This document shows positions 24,680 to 33,109 of a stretch of DNA of 60,071 nt, piece after piece. The stretch comes from Bacteroidales bacterium UBA1180 (GTDB taxonomy: Bacteria; Bacteroidota; Bacteroidia; Bacteroidales; Paludibacteraceae). The position numbers and the translations under genes were made by a program. The notes beneath the pieces were generated by a model. The model had not been told where the DNA came from and searched no databases. It saw only the letters and a program-made list of their open reading frames with translations. The stretch's first letter is position 1; each line of letters begins with the position of its first letter. The stretch is from NCBI GenBank assembly GCA_002310195.1, contig DBYS01000016.1:1-60071 (forward strand), read 5' to 3'.

Positions 24680-25888
24680 TTAGTACAGGAACCCGAACAG
24701 ATACAACGGAATAGCGTTGCCTGAACCGTATTCCATCTCATCCAGCGCGAGATAACTGTCAGGGATGTTCTTTATCTGGTCAAACGACTTGCCTGCACCT
24801 CCGACCTCGAAGGTGTAATGCTCATCCACCAGATAGTCGCCTTTCACCGGCAGCAACACGCTATGTGCCTGACGCAACTGATTGACAAAGAATGTCTCGC
24901 GCAGCGTGCCCTCGTTCACCACGTGCGTGAGAGCATACATCTGGTTGGTGTTGTTCAGATAGATCTTATCCGGACGGGACATCGTCTTGTAACTGTTGCT
25001 CTCTTTGTTGACAAGCATTAGCAACCCGGCTTTCTCCATTAGGTACAACAGTTTGATGACAATGTCACGCGTAGCACCAATCTCACGGCACAGAATGCTG
25101 ATATTCGGTTCCAAAGGAACCTGCGTTGCCAAGATCATCAGCAACTTCTGCGCTTTCTGTAAGGTCGCCAGACTGATGTCCTCCACACGAGGTATATCCT
25201 GATAAATAATCAGTAGCATCAATTGCTCCAATCGCCTCAAGTAATCTTGCTTGGCTTCCAAAACAAACGGATAGTATCCCTCACGCAGATAGTCGCCAAA
25301 GTGCATCAAGGGCTTGATGGCGGATGTTATCTCCATTTCCAGCGATGCGTGACGGCTCAACACCTCCTGCAGGCTGACTGCCTCATGCCGGTAGATGCCA
25401 TTGAACAGCAGGTACTCCCTGAAAGAGAACCCGTGCAGGTCATAGACCGTCTGTCGTCTGGACAGATCCGTTTGCGCCTCGTCAATCTGCAACATCGACG
25501 AACCGGTATAGACAATCTTCATGTCAGCAAACGAGTCAAAGACACGCTTAATCTGCTGTCCCCATTGCAGCACATAATGCACCTCGTCCACAAACAGCGC
25601 TTCAATGCCGTGTGTATAAGCATATTCCGCCACATCGTACAGCGTTATCAACTGAAAGCTGAAACTGTCCAGCGTTACATACAGCACCTTGCTCAGATCG
25701 GCATAATGCTCTTTGATGTATTGCAACAGCATCGTCGTTTTACCTGTTCCGCGTGCACCGCGAATTCCGATAAGACGCGCATTCCAGTTGATCTGGTTGT
25801 ACAGATACCTCTTGTGCGTCAAGTCAACTTCGCGCACATGACGCATAGACTCTGATTGCAATTGTCTGAATTGGCTCTCTTGTAACAT
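24680..25888 (-). CDS. AAA-type ATPase of a second subfamily
   Basis: The 402-residue protein has Walker A GARGTGKTTML, Walker B EALFVDEVHY and the sensor-like YTGSSMLQI. The C-terminal part includes a helical winged-helix-like region (ISILCREIGATRDIVIKLLY) and YLVDEHYTFEVGGAGKSFDQ, comparable in position to the nuclease-like region of DUF4143 proteins. It belongs to a different branch from the two ATPases at 18341 and 22935 (no GIRR motif). It has its own promoter at 25918-25949 and terminator at 24619-24656. Its role is unknown; such genes are often found alone in variable regions. Confidence 0.8.
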   Translation of the reverse strand: MLQESQFRQLQSESMRHVREVDLTHKRYLYNQINWNARLIGIRGARGTGKTTMLLQYIKEHYADLSKVLYVTLDSFSFQLITLYDVAEYAYTHGIEALFVDEVHYVLQWGQQIKRVFDSFADMKIVYTGSSMLQIDEAQTDLSRRQTVYDLHGFSFREYLLFNGIYRHEAVSLQEVLSRHASLEMEITSAIKPLMHFGDYLREGYYPFVLEAKQDYLRRLEQLMLLIIYQDIPRVEDISLATLQKAQKLLMILATQVPLEPNISILCREIGATRDIVIKLLYLMEKAGLLMLVNKESNSYKTMSRPDKIYLNNTNQMYALTHVVNEGTLRETFFVNQLRQAHSVLLPVKGDYLVDEHYTFEVGGAGKSFDQIKNIPDSYLALDEMEYGSGNAIPLYLFGFLY

Positions 25889-25917
25889 AGCAGTAGCTCT
25901 TTTAATGAAACACGCTG

Positions 25918-25949
25918 CAAAGATACAACTTTTATTTCAGAAAAGCAAA
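25918..25949 (-). promoter_or_regulatory. Bacteroidetes-type promoter for the 24680-25888 ATPase
   Basis: Minus strand TTTG (25946-25949), a 20-nt spacer and TATCTTTG (25918-25925), 30 nt before the ATG. Confidence 0.8.
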
Positions 25950-26043
25950 TTTTCTGCAATGTTTTTACTTTCTAAAAGTGATTTTTCTCCATTTTGTCAC
26001 TTTCGCAAAAGCAAATTACCCACATTTTGCGGTAATCCAACAT

Positions 26044-26119
26044 GTCAATGTCCGTTTCTGCTGACTTTTCAGTGCTCAGCAGTGCACTAATTTCGGTTCG
26101 TTTTCGATCCGTTTTCGAG
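26044..26119. repeat. R1 interspersed repeat, copy 3 (short form)
   Basis: 76 nt are identical to 21042-21117. The copy then leaves the long form and continues with further 11-nt units, giving TTTTCGATCCG, TTTTCGAGCCA, TTTTCGAGCCG and TTATCGATAGT in tandem (26101-26144). It lies 94 nt upstream of the ATPase promoter at 25918. Confidence 0.9.
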
Positions 26120-26182
26120 CCATTTTCGAGCCGTTATCGATAGTAAACGCAATTCGGGCTCTTACTCCTTCATTTTCCTCTA

Positions 26183-26214
26183 CAAAGGTACAAAATGTTT
26201 TTGATTTTTGCAAA
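26183..26214 (-). promoter_or_regulatory. Promoter reading into R1 copy 3
   Basis: Minus strand TTTG (26211-26214), a 20-nt spacer and TACCTTTG (26183-26190). There is no gene immediately downstream: the next element is R1 copy 3, then the ATPase promoter. Confidence 0.65.
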
Positions 26215-26659
26215 CATTTTTGGCAAAAAATTTTACCGCCTTCGACAAAAAATCATGTTTTACAAACTCAATATTCGTTTCTGAAAATAATTGCCCGAAC
26301 GGCACAAATTTTTGAAATTGGCAAGTCATTTTGGCAAAACTGGAATTTCGGAAAATTCTTTAGAATTTACTTGCATATTCGATTTAATTTTTGTGCCTAT
26401 ATAGCGTTTTTGCGGGCAACCTTACACTACTACGAGATTTGACATAGTTGAGCAACTTCTTGCCATATACCGAACATCTGATGCAAGTGGTTGTTGATCT
26501 GTGGTTTGTTGTGTAGTGCGGTTGTAGTGTGACGGTATTGTCTGGTCGCGAGATGGTCGCGAGATTCACCTGACACAGTCTCTAATCAGTCTGTATATTG
26601 GCCCAACAATTCGCCAATCCGCACTGTGCCCCTGTTAGGCACAGAAAAACAATAACAGT
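26215..26659. other. AT-rich intergenic stretch without a gene
   Basis: This holds a perfect palindrome (AAATTCTTTAGAATTT, 26353-26368), a doubled TGGTCGCGAGA (about 26543-26564) and a hairpin CTGTGCC/GGCACAG (26624-26644) just before the ParE-like remnant. A 61-codon minus-strand frame here has no family-like features and is not called. Confidence 0.45.
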
Positions 26660-26788
26660 ATGAGAATACTTTGGTCTAAGTTAGCCCACGAGGCTTACTA
26701 GCACATTTGCGATTCTATAAAAGAACATTTTGGCCGCAGAACAGAAAGCGAATACAAAGTGGCCGTTGACAAAGCCGAGGTGCCATAA
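26660..26788 (+). pseudogene. RelE/ParE-like toxin remnant
   Basis: The frame reads MRILWSKLAHEAY, a TAG stop at 26699-26701, then HICDSIKEHFGRRTESEYKV plus AVDKAEVP and TAA. The pattern I.WS..A...(F) .I.D.IKEHFG is that of the N-terminal half of ParE/RelE-family toxins. The frame is interrupted and cut short, with no antitoxin next to it, so it is read as a decayed fragment. Confidence 0.5.
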
Positions 26789-26832
26789 AGCGTACAATCA
26801 GCCTCCGCTCTCCCCGAAAAAGGTAACAATAT

Positions 26833-26862
26833 AATGGGGCATCTCGGTTGAGGTGCCCCATT
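26833..26862 (-). terminator. Hairpin terminator after lptD
   Basis: A 13-bp stem (AATGGGGCATCTC / GAGGTGCCCCATT, one G-T pair) with a GGTT loop, 23 nt beyond the lptD stop. There is no long T tract. Confidence 0.7.
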
Positions 26863-26885
26863 GCTGTACGATGCGACTGCAGTGA

Positions 26886-29555
26886 TTACCACCAGTCGAC
26901 CTTTTGGTTGGTGGATTCGGCGGAGGACTTGTCGTACTTGAGGTCGGCAAGCATCGAGGCATTGACGCCGATGTGGAACGAGTAGCTCTTATACGGGCCG
27001 AAAGGTACGAACGAAGCAGACATCGTCCAGCAGTGCAGGTCACGGGTGACATTGAAATTAGTGTAAGTGAACTGCTTGGCTTTGAAGTCATACGTAGTAG
27101 AGGCAGAAGCCTTCCAACCCTTGCCGAAATTGAGCGTGCCGCTCATGCTCAGTGTCTGGGTGAAGCCCATCTTATAATACATCTTCTCGTAATCGAACTT
27201 AGAGCGATCCTCGGCATAACGGATCGTATAGTTCACACTCAGGCTCCACTGGATATCCGTGGGGCTGAACGTGACAGCCTTAGGCTTGACACCCCGTATG
27301 CGTTCGGTGGTCTCGTCCCTACCCGACTCTTTGTTCGTGGCCTGTTCGCCATCCGGTGGCGCGTTGCCGGAACCGGTGTTGTCGGGTTTCTTGTCCTTGT
27401 TGATGCGTTCGGCGAGTTTCTTGAACGTCTGGTTGTTGAACGTATAACTGAGCGATGTGCCTACACCACTCCAGTGCGGGAACCGGCCGTTGTGCCAGTA
27501 CTGTTTGTTGGTCTGCACCGGTCGACCGGCTGCGTCGAGCTCGTACATATACGGGTCGAGGTAAGTCGAGAGGTTGATGGTGTAGTTAACCTTAGGAATC
27601 TTGATACGCAGGCCAACGCTGAACTTCTGCCAGTTCATTGAGTCGGCAATGAAGTTGTAACCGCCACCAATATGGAAGTTATCGATCAGCGAAATGACCT
27701 TATAGGGTTTCTGGCCGGTAGTATCCTTGTCATCACGCACCTTGACCTCGATGTTGTTGTCGATCGAGAAACTGAGCGTACCCGACGCTCCCTGCGGTGC
27801 ATTGCCCTGCGGGAAGCGCGAATAGGTCTTTCGCTCCATGATAGGCATGCCTGCATCGTCGAACCGAGGGATGAACATCGAGTTACCCAGCGAGTCGCGT
27901 ACGGTTGAACCGACGGGTTGCTCGTACGAGCCGTAGTACTGCCACCAAGGCGTAGCGAAATCCGGGTGGTAGTTGAAACTGATGCTCGGGGTCATGACGT
28001 GACGGAAACGGTCGATCTTATCGCCGAACCACTTGCGGTAAGGCGTGTAGAAGCCGTAGAGCTTGGTGGAAAGGCTCACACCGACATCGAAATCAAAGAC
28101 ATTGAAGAAACCCTGAGTCGTATCGCGCACCAACTGATTGTTGAGCATATCCCACGACTGGTCAACGCGCTGGAAATACATCTTGTCGCGCAGATTGAGA
28201 TTGGCGCCGATGTTCAGGTACTTGAATGCCGTGAAGTTAGCGCTGATAGGCATGCTGTGGGTGATCTTGTTCTGCCAATCCTTGACGAAGTTAGAATGGA
28301 AGAAGTAGCTCTCCTTGCAGGTAATAGTATTGGTGAACGCGCCACTGTAGCCGAGTTTGATCTTCTCATACCAGCGCTCCTTGCCGACAGGTTTCTTGCG
28401 CTTGAAGGGATAGATCGTGCTCATGTTCACCGTGAGGCTCGGCGCGGTGACGGAGAGCGTGGAGTCCTTGGTACGCTGGGTGAGCGATGCGTTGAGATTG
28501 ATGCTCCACGGGCTGTCGGGGAAGCGCTGGGTGTAGTTGATGGATGACTGTGTGGTGTTCGCCGAGTTGATCTCAGGCTTGTAGTAGTTGTTGATACTAT
28601 TCTGGTTGTAGCCCGATGTAGAGAAGTTGACGTTAGCAGAGAAAGTGCAGTACGGGTTGGCCTTGCTGTCCTGGGTGTGCGTCCATGCTATGCGGAAGCT
28701 GTTGGACTTATTGTAGGTAGGCAGGTCTTTCTCGCCACGCACATCGCTACGGTACTCGATATTGATATTGCCGTTGAACTTATAGCGCTTGACGTAGCGC
28801 GACTTGGCATAGATGGCCCAAGTGCCCTTGGTATAGATATCGCCGGTGATCTCAAGATCCATGTAATCGTTGATGGCCCAGTAGTAACCGAGTCCCTTGA
28901 GGTACAAGCCTCGCTCGTACTCATCGCCGAACTGGGGCATGATCAGACCGGACGAATACTGCTTGGTGAACGGGAAGAATCCGAACGGCACGGCCAGCGG
29001 CAGCGGCACTTCGCCTACCACCAGGTACGCCGGACCGGTAGCAATATAGTCGCCGGGCTTAACCTTTGCCTTGGTCATACGGAGGTAGAAGTGCGGATGA
29101 TCGTGATCGTCGCAAGTCGTGTACTTGCCTCCGGCCATCATCATCTCGTCACCCTCGACTTTCTTCGTCTTCTCGGCAATGATGTATCCTTCGCCCTGCT
29201 CGGTGACTACATTGCGTATGAAGCCTTTCTGGGTCTTGATGTTGTACGTGATCTCGCCGGACTCGTAGCTGTCCTTGCCGTCCTTGAACACAGGTTTGCC
29301 CACCCACTCTTCGCGGAGCGTGTCGTACACACCCACGGCGTAGATGGTCGAACTGTCGGACTTCATACGGATAAACTCGGCATCCAGCTCCATCGTCTTG
29401 TAGTTGAGCACACCCTTGCCGTGCAGGAACGCCGTGCCGTCACCAAGCATAACGACAGAGTCCGCCGATGAGTAACTCACGGGCGCATCCAACTGCGCTT
29501 GCGCGAACGCGCAAACGAAGAGTAACACAGATGTCAATAAGTGACGTATGTGCAC
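26886..29555 (-). CDS. lptD: LPS-assembly outer-membrane protein LptD (Bacteroidetes type)
   Basis: The 889-residue protein has a signal peptide (MHIRHLLTSVLLFVCAFAQA). It continues with an OstA-like N-terminal region (MLGDGTAFLHGKGVLNYKTM ... ADGEITYNIKT-type strands), then VVGEVPLPLAVPFGFFPFTK, a hallmark of the family, and a long C-terminal beta-barrel that ends near VDWW. LptD inserts lipopolysaccharide into the outer leaflet at the end of the Lpt bridge. A Gly/Asn/Lys-rich insert (TGSGNAPPDGEQATNKESGR) lies about three quarters along and is probably a loop. The gene diverges from pheS, with its own promoter at 29575-29606. Confidence 0.87.
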   Translation of the reverse strand: MHIRHLLTSVLLFVCAFAQAQLDAPVSYSSADSVVMLGDGTAFLHGKGVLNYKTMELDAEFIRMKSDSSTIYAVGVYDTLREEWVGKPVFKDGKDSYESGEITYNIKTQKGFIRNVVTEQGEGYIIAEKTKKVEGDEMMMAGGKYTTCDDHDHPHFYLRMTKAKVKPGDYIATGPAYLVVGEVPLPLAVPFGFFPFTKQYSSGLIMPQFGDEYERGLYLKGLGYYWAINDYMDLEITGDIYTKGTWAIYAKSRYVKRYKFNGNINIEYRSDVRGEKDLPTYNKSNSFRIAWTHTQDSKANPYCTFSANVNFSTSGYNQNSINNYYKPEINSANTTQSSINYTQRFPDSPWSINLNASLTQRTKDSTLSVTAPSLTVNMSTIYPFKRKKPVGKERWYEKIKLGYSGAFTNTITCKESYFFHSNFVKDWQNKITHSMPISANFTAFKYLNIGANLNLRDKMYFQRVDQSWDMLNNQLVRDTTQGFFNVFDFDVGVSLSTKLYGFYTPYRKWFGDKIDRFRHVMTPSISFNYHPDFATPWWQYYGSYEQPVGSTVRDSLGNSMFIPRFDDAGMPIMERKTYSRFPQGNAPQGASGTLSFSIDNNIEVKVRDDKDTTGQKPYKVISLIDNFHIGGGYNFIADSMNWQKFSVGLRIKIPKVNYTINLSTYLDPYMYELDAAGRPVQTNKQYWHNGRFPHWSGVGTSLSYTFNNQTFKKLAERINKDKKPDNTGSGNAPPDGEQATNKESGRDETTERIRGVKPKAVTFSPTDIQWSLSVNYTIRYAEDRSKFDYEKMYYKMGFTQTLSMSGTLNFGKGWKASASTTYDFKAKQFTYTNFNVTRDLHCWTMSASFVPFGPYKSYSFHIGVNASMLADLKYDKSSAESTNQKVDWW

Positions 29556-29574
29556 ATTATACCAAATTACGACA

Positions 29575-29606
29575 CAAAGTTATAATTTCTTTTCCAGTTT
29601 TGCAAA
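29575..29606 (-). promoter_or_regulatory. Bacteroidetes-type promoter for lptD
   Basis: Minus strand TTTG (29603-29606), a 20-nt spacer and TAACTTTG (29575-29582), 19 nt before the ATG. Confidence 0.8.
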
Positions 29607-29673
29607 TTTAATACGACAAAATCCTTGCCACAAGTGCGCGAATTACGATTATTGTATCATTTAGTTAAAAATA

Positions 29674-29705
29674 TTTGCAATTTTCATAAATTTTTGTTAT
29701 CTTTG
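29674..29705 (+). promoter_or_regulatory. Bacteroidetes-type promoter for the pheS operon
   Basis: TTTG (29674-29677), a 20-nt spacer and TATCTTTG (29698-29705), 61 nt before the pheS ATG. It is back to back with the lptD promoter. Confidence 0.85.
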
Positions 29706-29766
29706 CAGGCTTGAATGGTCGCTATCGGCAAATTCAAGCCAAATAAGGATAAAAACAACAACATAT

Positions 29767-30807
29767 ATGACGATTAGTGAACGTATATCCGGCTTACTGA
29801 GCCAAGTAGAGAGTATGAACGCCGCGAACGCCGAGGAGCTCGAGGCGCTGCGCATCAAGTATCTGAGCAAGAAAGGCGAGATTGCCTCGCTCTTCAACGA
29901 GTTTCGCAACGTGCCTAACGAGCAGAAGAAAGAGTTAGGCGTGCAGCTCAACGCTCTGAAGGACAAAGCTGCCGAAAAGATGGCACAACTCAAAGAGCAG
30001 TTTGAGCAAGCAGCAGCAGTGCAAGAGCGTCCCGACCTGACGCGCACTCCCGATCCGATAGCATTGGGTACGCGCCATCCGCTCTCGCTGGTACGCGAGG
30101 AGATCATTGACATCTTTGCCCGCATAGGTTTTGTAGTAGCTGATGGTCCGGAGGTGGAGGATGATCAGCATGTGTTCGGTATGCTGAACTTCGCACCCGA
30201 ACATCCGGCGCGCGACATGCAGGATACCTTCTTCATAGAGAAAGAGCAAGGCGTGCAGAAACCTACCGACATACTGTTGCGCACGCACACATCGAGCGTA
30301 CAAACGCGCGTGATGACCCAGCAGAAGCCGCCGATCCGTGTGCTTTGCCCGGGACGCGTGTACAGAAACGAAGCAATCAGCGCACGAGCACACTGCTTCT
30401 TCCACCAGATAGAAGGTCTGTATATCGACAAGAACGTCAGCTTCGCCGATCTGAGAGAGGTTCTACTCTACCTCGCCAAAGAGTTGTTCGGCCCGGAGAC
30501 GAAGATCCGTCTGCGTCCGTCGTACTTCCCGTTTACCGAACCAAGTGCGGAGATGGACATCAGCTGTAACATCTGCGGGGGCACGGGGTGCAGTTTCTGC
30601 AAAGGCACAGGATGGGTGGAGATCCTCGGTTGCGGCATGGTTGACCCGAACGTACTGGAGAGTTGCGGCATTGACAGCAAGGTATATAGCGGTTACGCAT
30701 TCGGCCTTGGTGTAGAGCGAATAACGAACCTCAAGTATAGGGTAAAAGACCTCCGTCTTTTCTCAGAGAATGATGTGCGCTTCTTAAAGCAATTTGAGTC
30801 TTGTTGA
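29767..30807 (+). CDS. pheS: Phenylalanine--tRNA ligase alpha subunit
   Basis: The 346-residue protein begins with the coiled-coil tRNA-binding arm (residues 1-90, rich in Glu/Lys). The class II catalytic core follows: HPLSLVREEIIDIF, GFVVADGPEVE, motif 2 around RVLCPGRVYRNEAISARAHC, and motif 3 GFGLGVER-like (YAFGLGVERI). The cysteine segment CNICGGTGCSFCKGTGWVEI is the usual form in many bacteria. It pairs with PheT (not in the window) to charge tRNA-Phe. It is the first gene of a four-gene operon; the next start codon is 1 nt after its stop. Confidence 0.96.
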   Translation: MTISERISGLLSQVESMNAANAEELEALRIKYLSKKGEIASLFNEFRNVPNEQKKELGVQLNALKDKAAEKMAQLKEQFEQAAAVQERPDLTRTPDPIALGTRHPLSLVREEIIDIFARIGFVVADGPEVEDDQHVFGMLNFAPEHPARDMQDTFFIEKEQGVQKPTDILLRTHTSSVQTRVMTQQKPPIRVLCPGRVYRNEAISARAHCFFHQIEGLYIDKNVSFADLREVLLYLAKELFGPETKIRLRPSYFPFTEPSAEMDISCNICGGTGCSFCKGTGWVEILGCGMVDPNVLESCGIDSKVYSGYAFGLGVERITNLKYRVKDLRLFSENDVRFLKQFESC

Positions 30808-30808
30808 T

Positions 30809-32137
30809 ATGTACTATTTAGCAATCATAGGCGGTGGTCCGGCGGGCTACACGGCAGCCGAGCTGGCAAAGAAAGCCGGCAAGGAGGTTGTGCTGTTTGA
30901 GCAGACAGCCTTAGGCGGCACATGTCTGAATGTAGGTTGCATACCCACCAAATCGCTGTTGTACGGCGCCAAGCAATACTACAATGCTACGCATGCACAG
31001 CGTTACGGCGTTACGGCCGAGAACGTCAGCTATGACTTTGCAGCGATGCAGAAGCGCAAAACGATTGTGGTGCGCAAACTCGTAGCCGGCATACGTCAGC
31101 GCCTGCAAGGCGTAACGATAGTAAACGGCGCTGCAACAGTGGTCAGCCGCACCGACGAGTGCGTCAGCATCGCATGCGGCGAGCAGACCTACGAAGCAGA
31201 GAACCTGCTGATATGTACCGGTTCGACGAACTTTGTGCCACCGATCCCGGGTATACAGAACAATCCGGCAGTATGGAACAGCACAGACGCCCTAAATGCC
31301 GGCGAACTGCCGAAATCAGTGATCATAGTAGGCGGCGGCGTGATTGGCATGGAGTTTGCCACGCTCTATAGCGCGCTGGGCATACCCGTGACGATTATCG
31401 AAGCATTGCCGCGCATACTGTCCACCCTGGACGAGAGCATAAGCGACTACCTCACAGCGGCATATACCAAGCGCGGCGTGAACATCCTGACCTCGACGAC
31501 GGTGGAAGCCATTGAAGGCCAGAGACTAATGGCCAACGGCGAATGGTATGAGGCTGACAAAATCCTGGTGTGCGTCGGACGACGCGCAAACATACAAGGA
31601 TTGGAAGCACTGACCGACCTTGAGTATAACCGCGGAGCAATCGCAGTGGACGACTTTATGCGGACGAACCTACCGAACGTATATGCCGCAGGAGACGTAA
31701 CGGGCAAGATCATGCTGGCGCATGTTGCCTCCCGTCAGGCCGAGGTGGCCGTAGGAAGGATGCTCAAGCAGATCCCCGTACAGCGCATCGCCTACAACGC
31801 TATACCTTCAGTAGTATATACCTACCCCGAAGTAGCGTCAGTAGGCATCAGCGAGAACGCATTGGAGGGCTGCGAAGCCGTACAACTGCCGATGACCTAT
31901 TCGGGACGATTCGTTGCGGAAAACGAAGGCGAGACCGGTATGTGCAAACTGGTGGTGAACACCAAGTCGCAGACAATCATGGGCGTACATCTGGTAGGCA
32001 ATCCGTCGTCGGAATTCATAGCCGCAGCCTCGTTTGCCGTGCGGATGGGTTATACCCTGCCCGAGTTCCGGCAAGTAGTATTCCCTCACCCGACAGTATC
32101 CGAGATACTGCGTGAAACAGTCAATGAGATACAATAG
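30809..32137 (+). CDS. lpdA: Dihydrolipoyl dehydrogenase (E3)
   Basis: The protein has 442 residues from the ATG at 30809; an in-frame TTG five codons upstream lies inside pheS and is not preferred. The FAD-binding GGGPAG (8-13) is followed by the redox disulfide GGTCLNVGCIPTKS (C39, C44). The NAD-binding segment is VIIVGGGVIGMEFA, then AAGDVTGKIMLAHVA, and the C-terminal HPTVSEILRE supplies the active-site His-Glu pair. It reoxidises lipoyl groups of 2-oxoacid dehydrogenases or the glycine cleavage system. The presence of tdh in the same window fits a link with glycine metabolism, but that is only inference. Confidence 0.92.
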   Translation: MYYLAIIGGGPAGYTAAELAKKAGKEVVLFEQTALGGTCLNVGCIPTKSLLYGAKQYYNATHAQRYGVTAENVSYDFAAMQKRKTIVVRKLVAGIRQRLQGVTIVNGAATVVSRTDECVSIACGEQTYEAENLLICTGSTNFVPPIPGIQNNPAVWNSTDALNAGELPKSVIIVGGGVIGMEFATLYSALGIPVTIIEALPRILSTLDESISDYLTAAYTKRGVNILTSTTVEAIEGQRLMANGEWYEADKILVCVGRRANIQGLEALTDLEYNRGAIAVDDFMRTNLPNVYAAGDVTGKIMLAHVASRQAEVAVGRMLKQIPVQRIAYNAIPSVVYTYPEVASVGISENALEGCEAVQLPMTYSGRFVAENEGETGMCKLVVNTKSQTIMGVHLVGNPSSEFIAAASFAVRMGYTLPEFRQVVFPHPTVSEILRETVNEIQ

Positions 32138-32139
32138 CA

Positions 32140-33081
32140 ATGACCAATAGCGAATTAGCAAAAGCCATCCGCCAACTGGCAGCAGACAAACATGCTGTAA
32201 TCATGGCGCACTACTACCAACGTGCTGAGGTTCAGGACGTAGCCGATTGCATCGGTGACAGTCTAGCCCTCGCCCAACAAGCCGCAAAGACGGATGCTGA
32301 GATCATCGTACTATGCGGTGTACATTTTATGGCCGAGACAGCAAAGATCCTATGCCCGCAGAAGAAAGTGCTGATCCCGGACATGAATGCCGGCTGTTCG
32401 CTTGCCGACAGCTGCAAGGCCGCCGACCTGAGTGCGTGGAAAGATGCGCACCCGGGATACAAAGTGATATCCTACGTCAACACCTCGGCAGATGTCAAGG
32501 CACTGACGGACATCGTGGTCACCTCGTCGAACGCCCTGAAGATCGTGCAATCGCTGCCCAAGGATCAGCCTATCCTGTTTGGGCCGGATCATAACCTCGG
32601 ACAATACATCAGCCAGATGACCGGCCGTAAGATGGCAATATGGGACGGCGCGTGCCATGTACATTCGCGCTTCAGCGTGGAAGCACTGATTGCCCTCAAA
32701 CGCGAGCATCCCGATGCACCCGTACTGGCGCACCCTGAATGCAAGCAGGCCATACTGACTTTAGCGGATGTGATCGGTTCGACACAAGCATTGCTGAACT
32801 ACGTCAAGAGCCATACAGAGACACGCAAGTTCATCATCGCCACAGAGACCGGCGTGATGCATGAGATGCAGAAAGCCTGCCCCGATGCACTGCTGCTGCC
32901 CGTGCCTCCTGAAGTGACAGAAGGCGTAGGATGCATGTGCAACGAATGCGAATACATGCGTATGGTGACGCTTGAGAAACTCTATAACTGCCTAAAGAAC
33001 GAATCGCCTGAAGTACAGGTTGACGAGACGATTGCCAAACAAGCAATAGTACCTATCCGGCGAATGCTGGAAATGTCGTAA
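32140..33081 (+). CDS. nadA: Quinolinate synthase A
   Basis: This 313-residue protein is full length. The expected motifs are HAVIMAHYYQRAEVQDVADC, GVHFMAETAKIL, DMNAGCSLADSC (first cluster cysteine near 86), HPECK (second) and GVGCMCNECEYM (third), which together hold the [4Fe-4S] cluster. It condenses iminoaspartate with dihydroxyacetone phosphate to quinolinate in NAD synthesis. It starts 2 nt after the lpdA stop and is co-transcribed with it. nadB and nadC are not in the window. Confidence 0.95.
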   Translation: MTNSELAKAIRQLAADKHAVIMAHYYQRAEVQDVADCIGDSLALAQQAAKTDAEIIVLCGVHFMAETAKILCPQKKVLIPDMNAGCSLADSCKAADLSAWKDAHPGYKVISYVNTSADVKALTDIVVTSSNALKIVQSLPKDQPILFGPDHNLGQYISQMTGRKMAIWDGACHVHSRFSVEALIALKREHPDAPVLAHPECKQAILTLADVIGSTQALLNYVKSHTETRKFIIATETGVMHEMQKACPDALLLPVPPEVTEGVGCMCNECEYMRMVTLEKLYNCLKNESPEVQVDETIAKQAIVPIRRMLEMS

Positions 33082-33109
33082 CAGACCCTTAACTGATTTA
33101 AAGAACTGA

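Noticed and set aside
21042..26144. R1/R2 repeats as a CRISPR array
   Set aside because: Copies are kilobases apart, have no regular spacers, and there are no cas genes in the window.
26384..26569. 61-codon minus-strand frame in the lptD-island gap
   Set aside because: It lies in AT-rich DNA with a doubled TGGTCGCGAGA, and has no promoter or family-like sequence.
15627..26788. Island as an integrated prophage or conjugative element
   Set aside because: No integrase, transposase, structural, packaging or transfer genes and no flanking tRNA or att-like direct repeats were seen. The Bro-N and ArdC-N-like genes alone are not enough.
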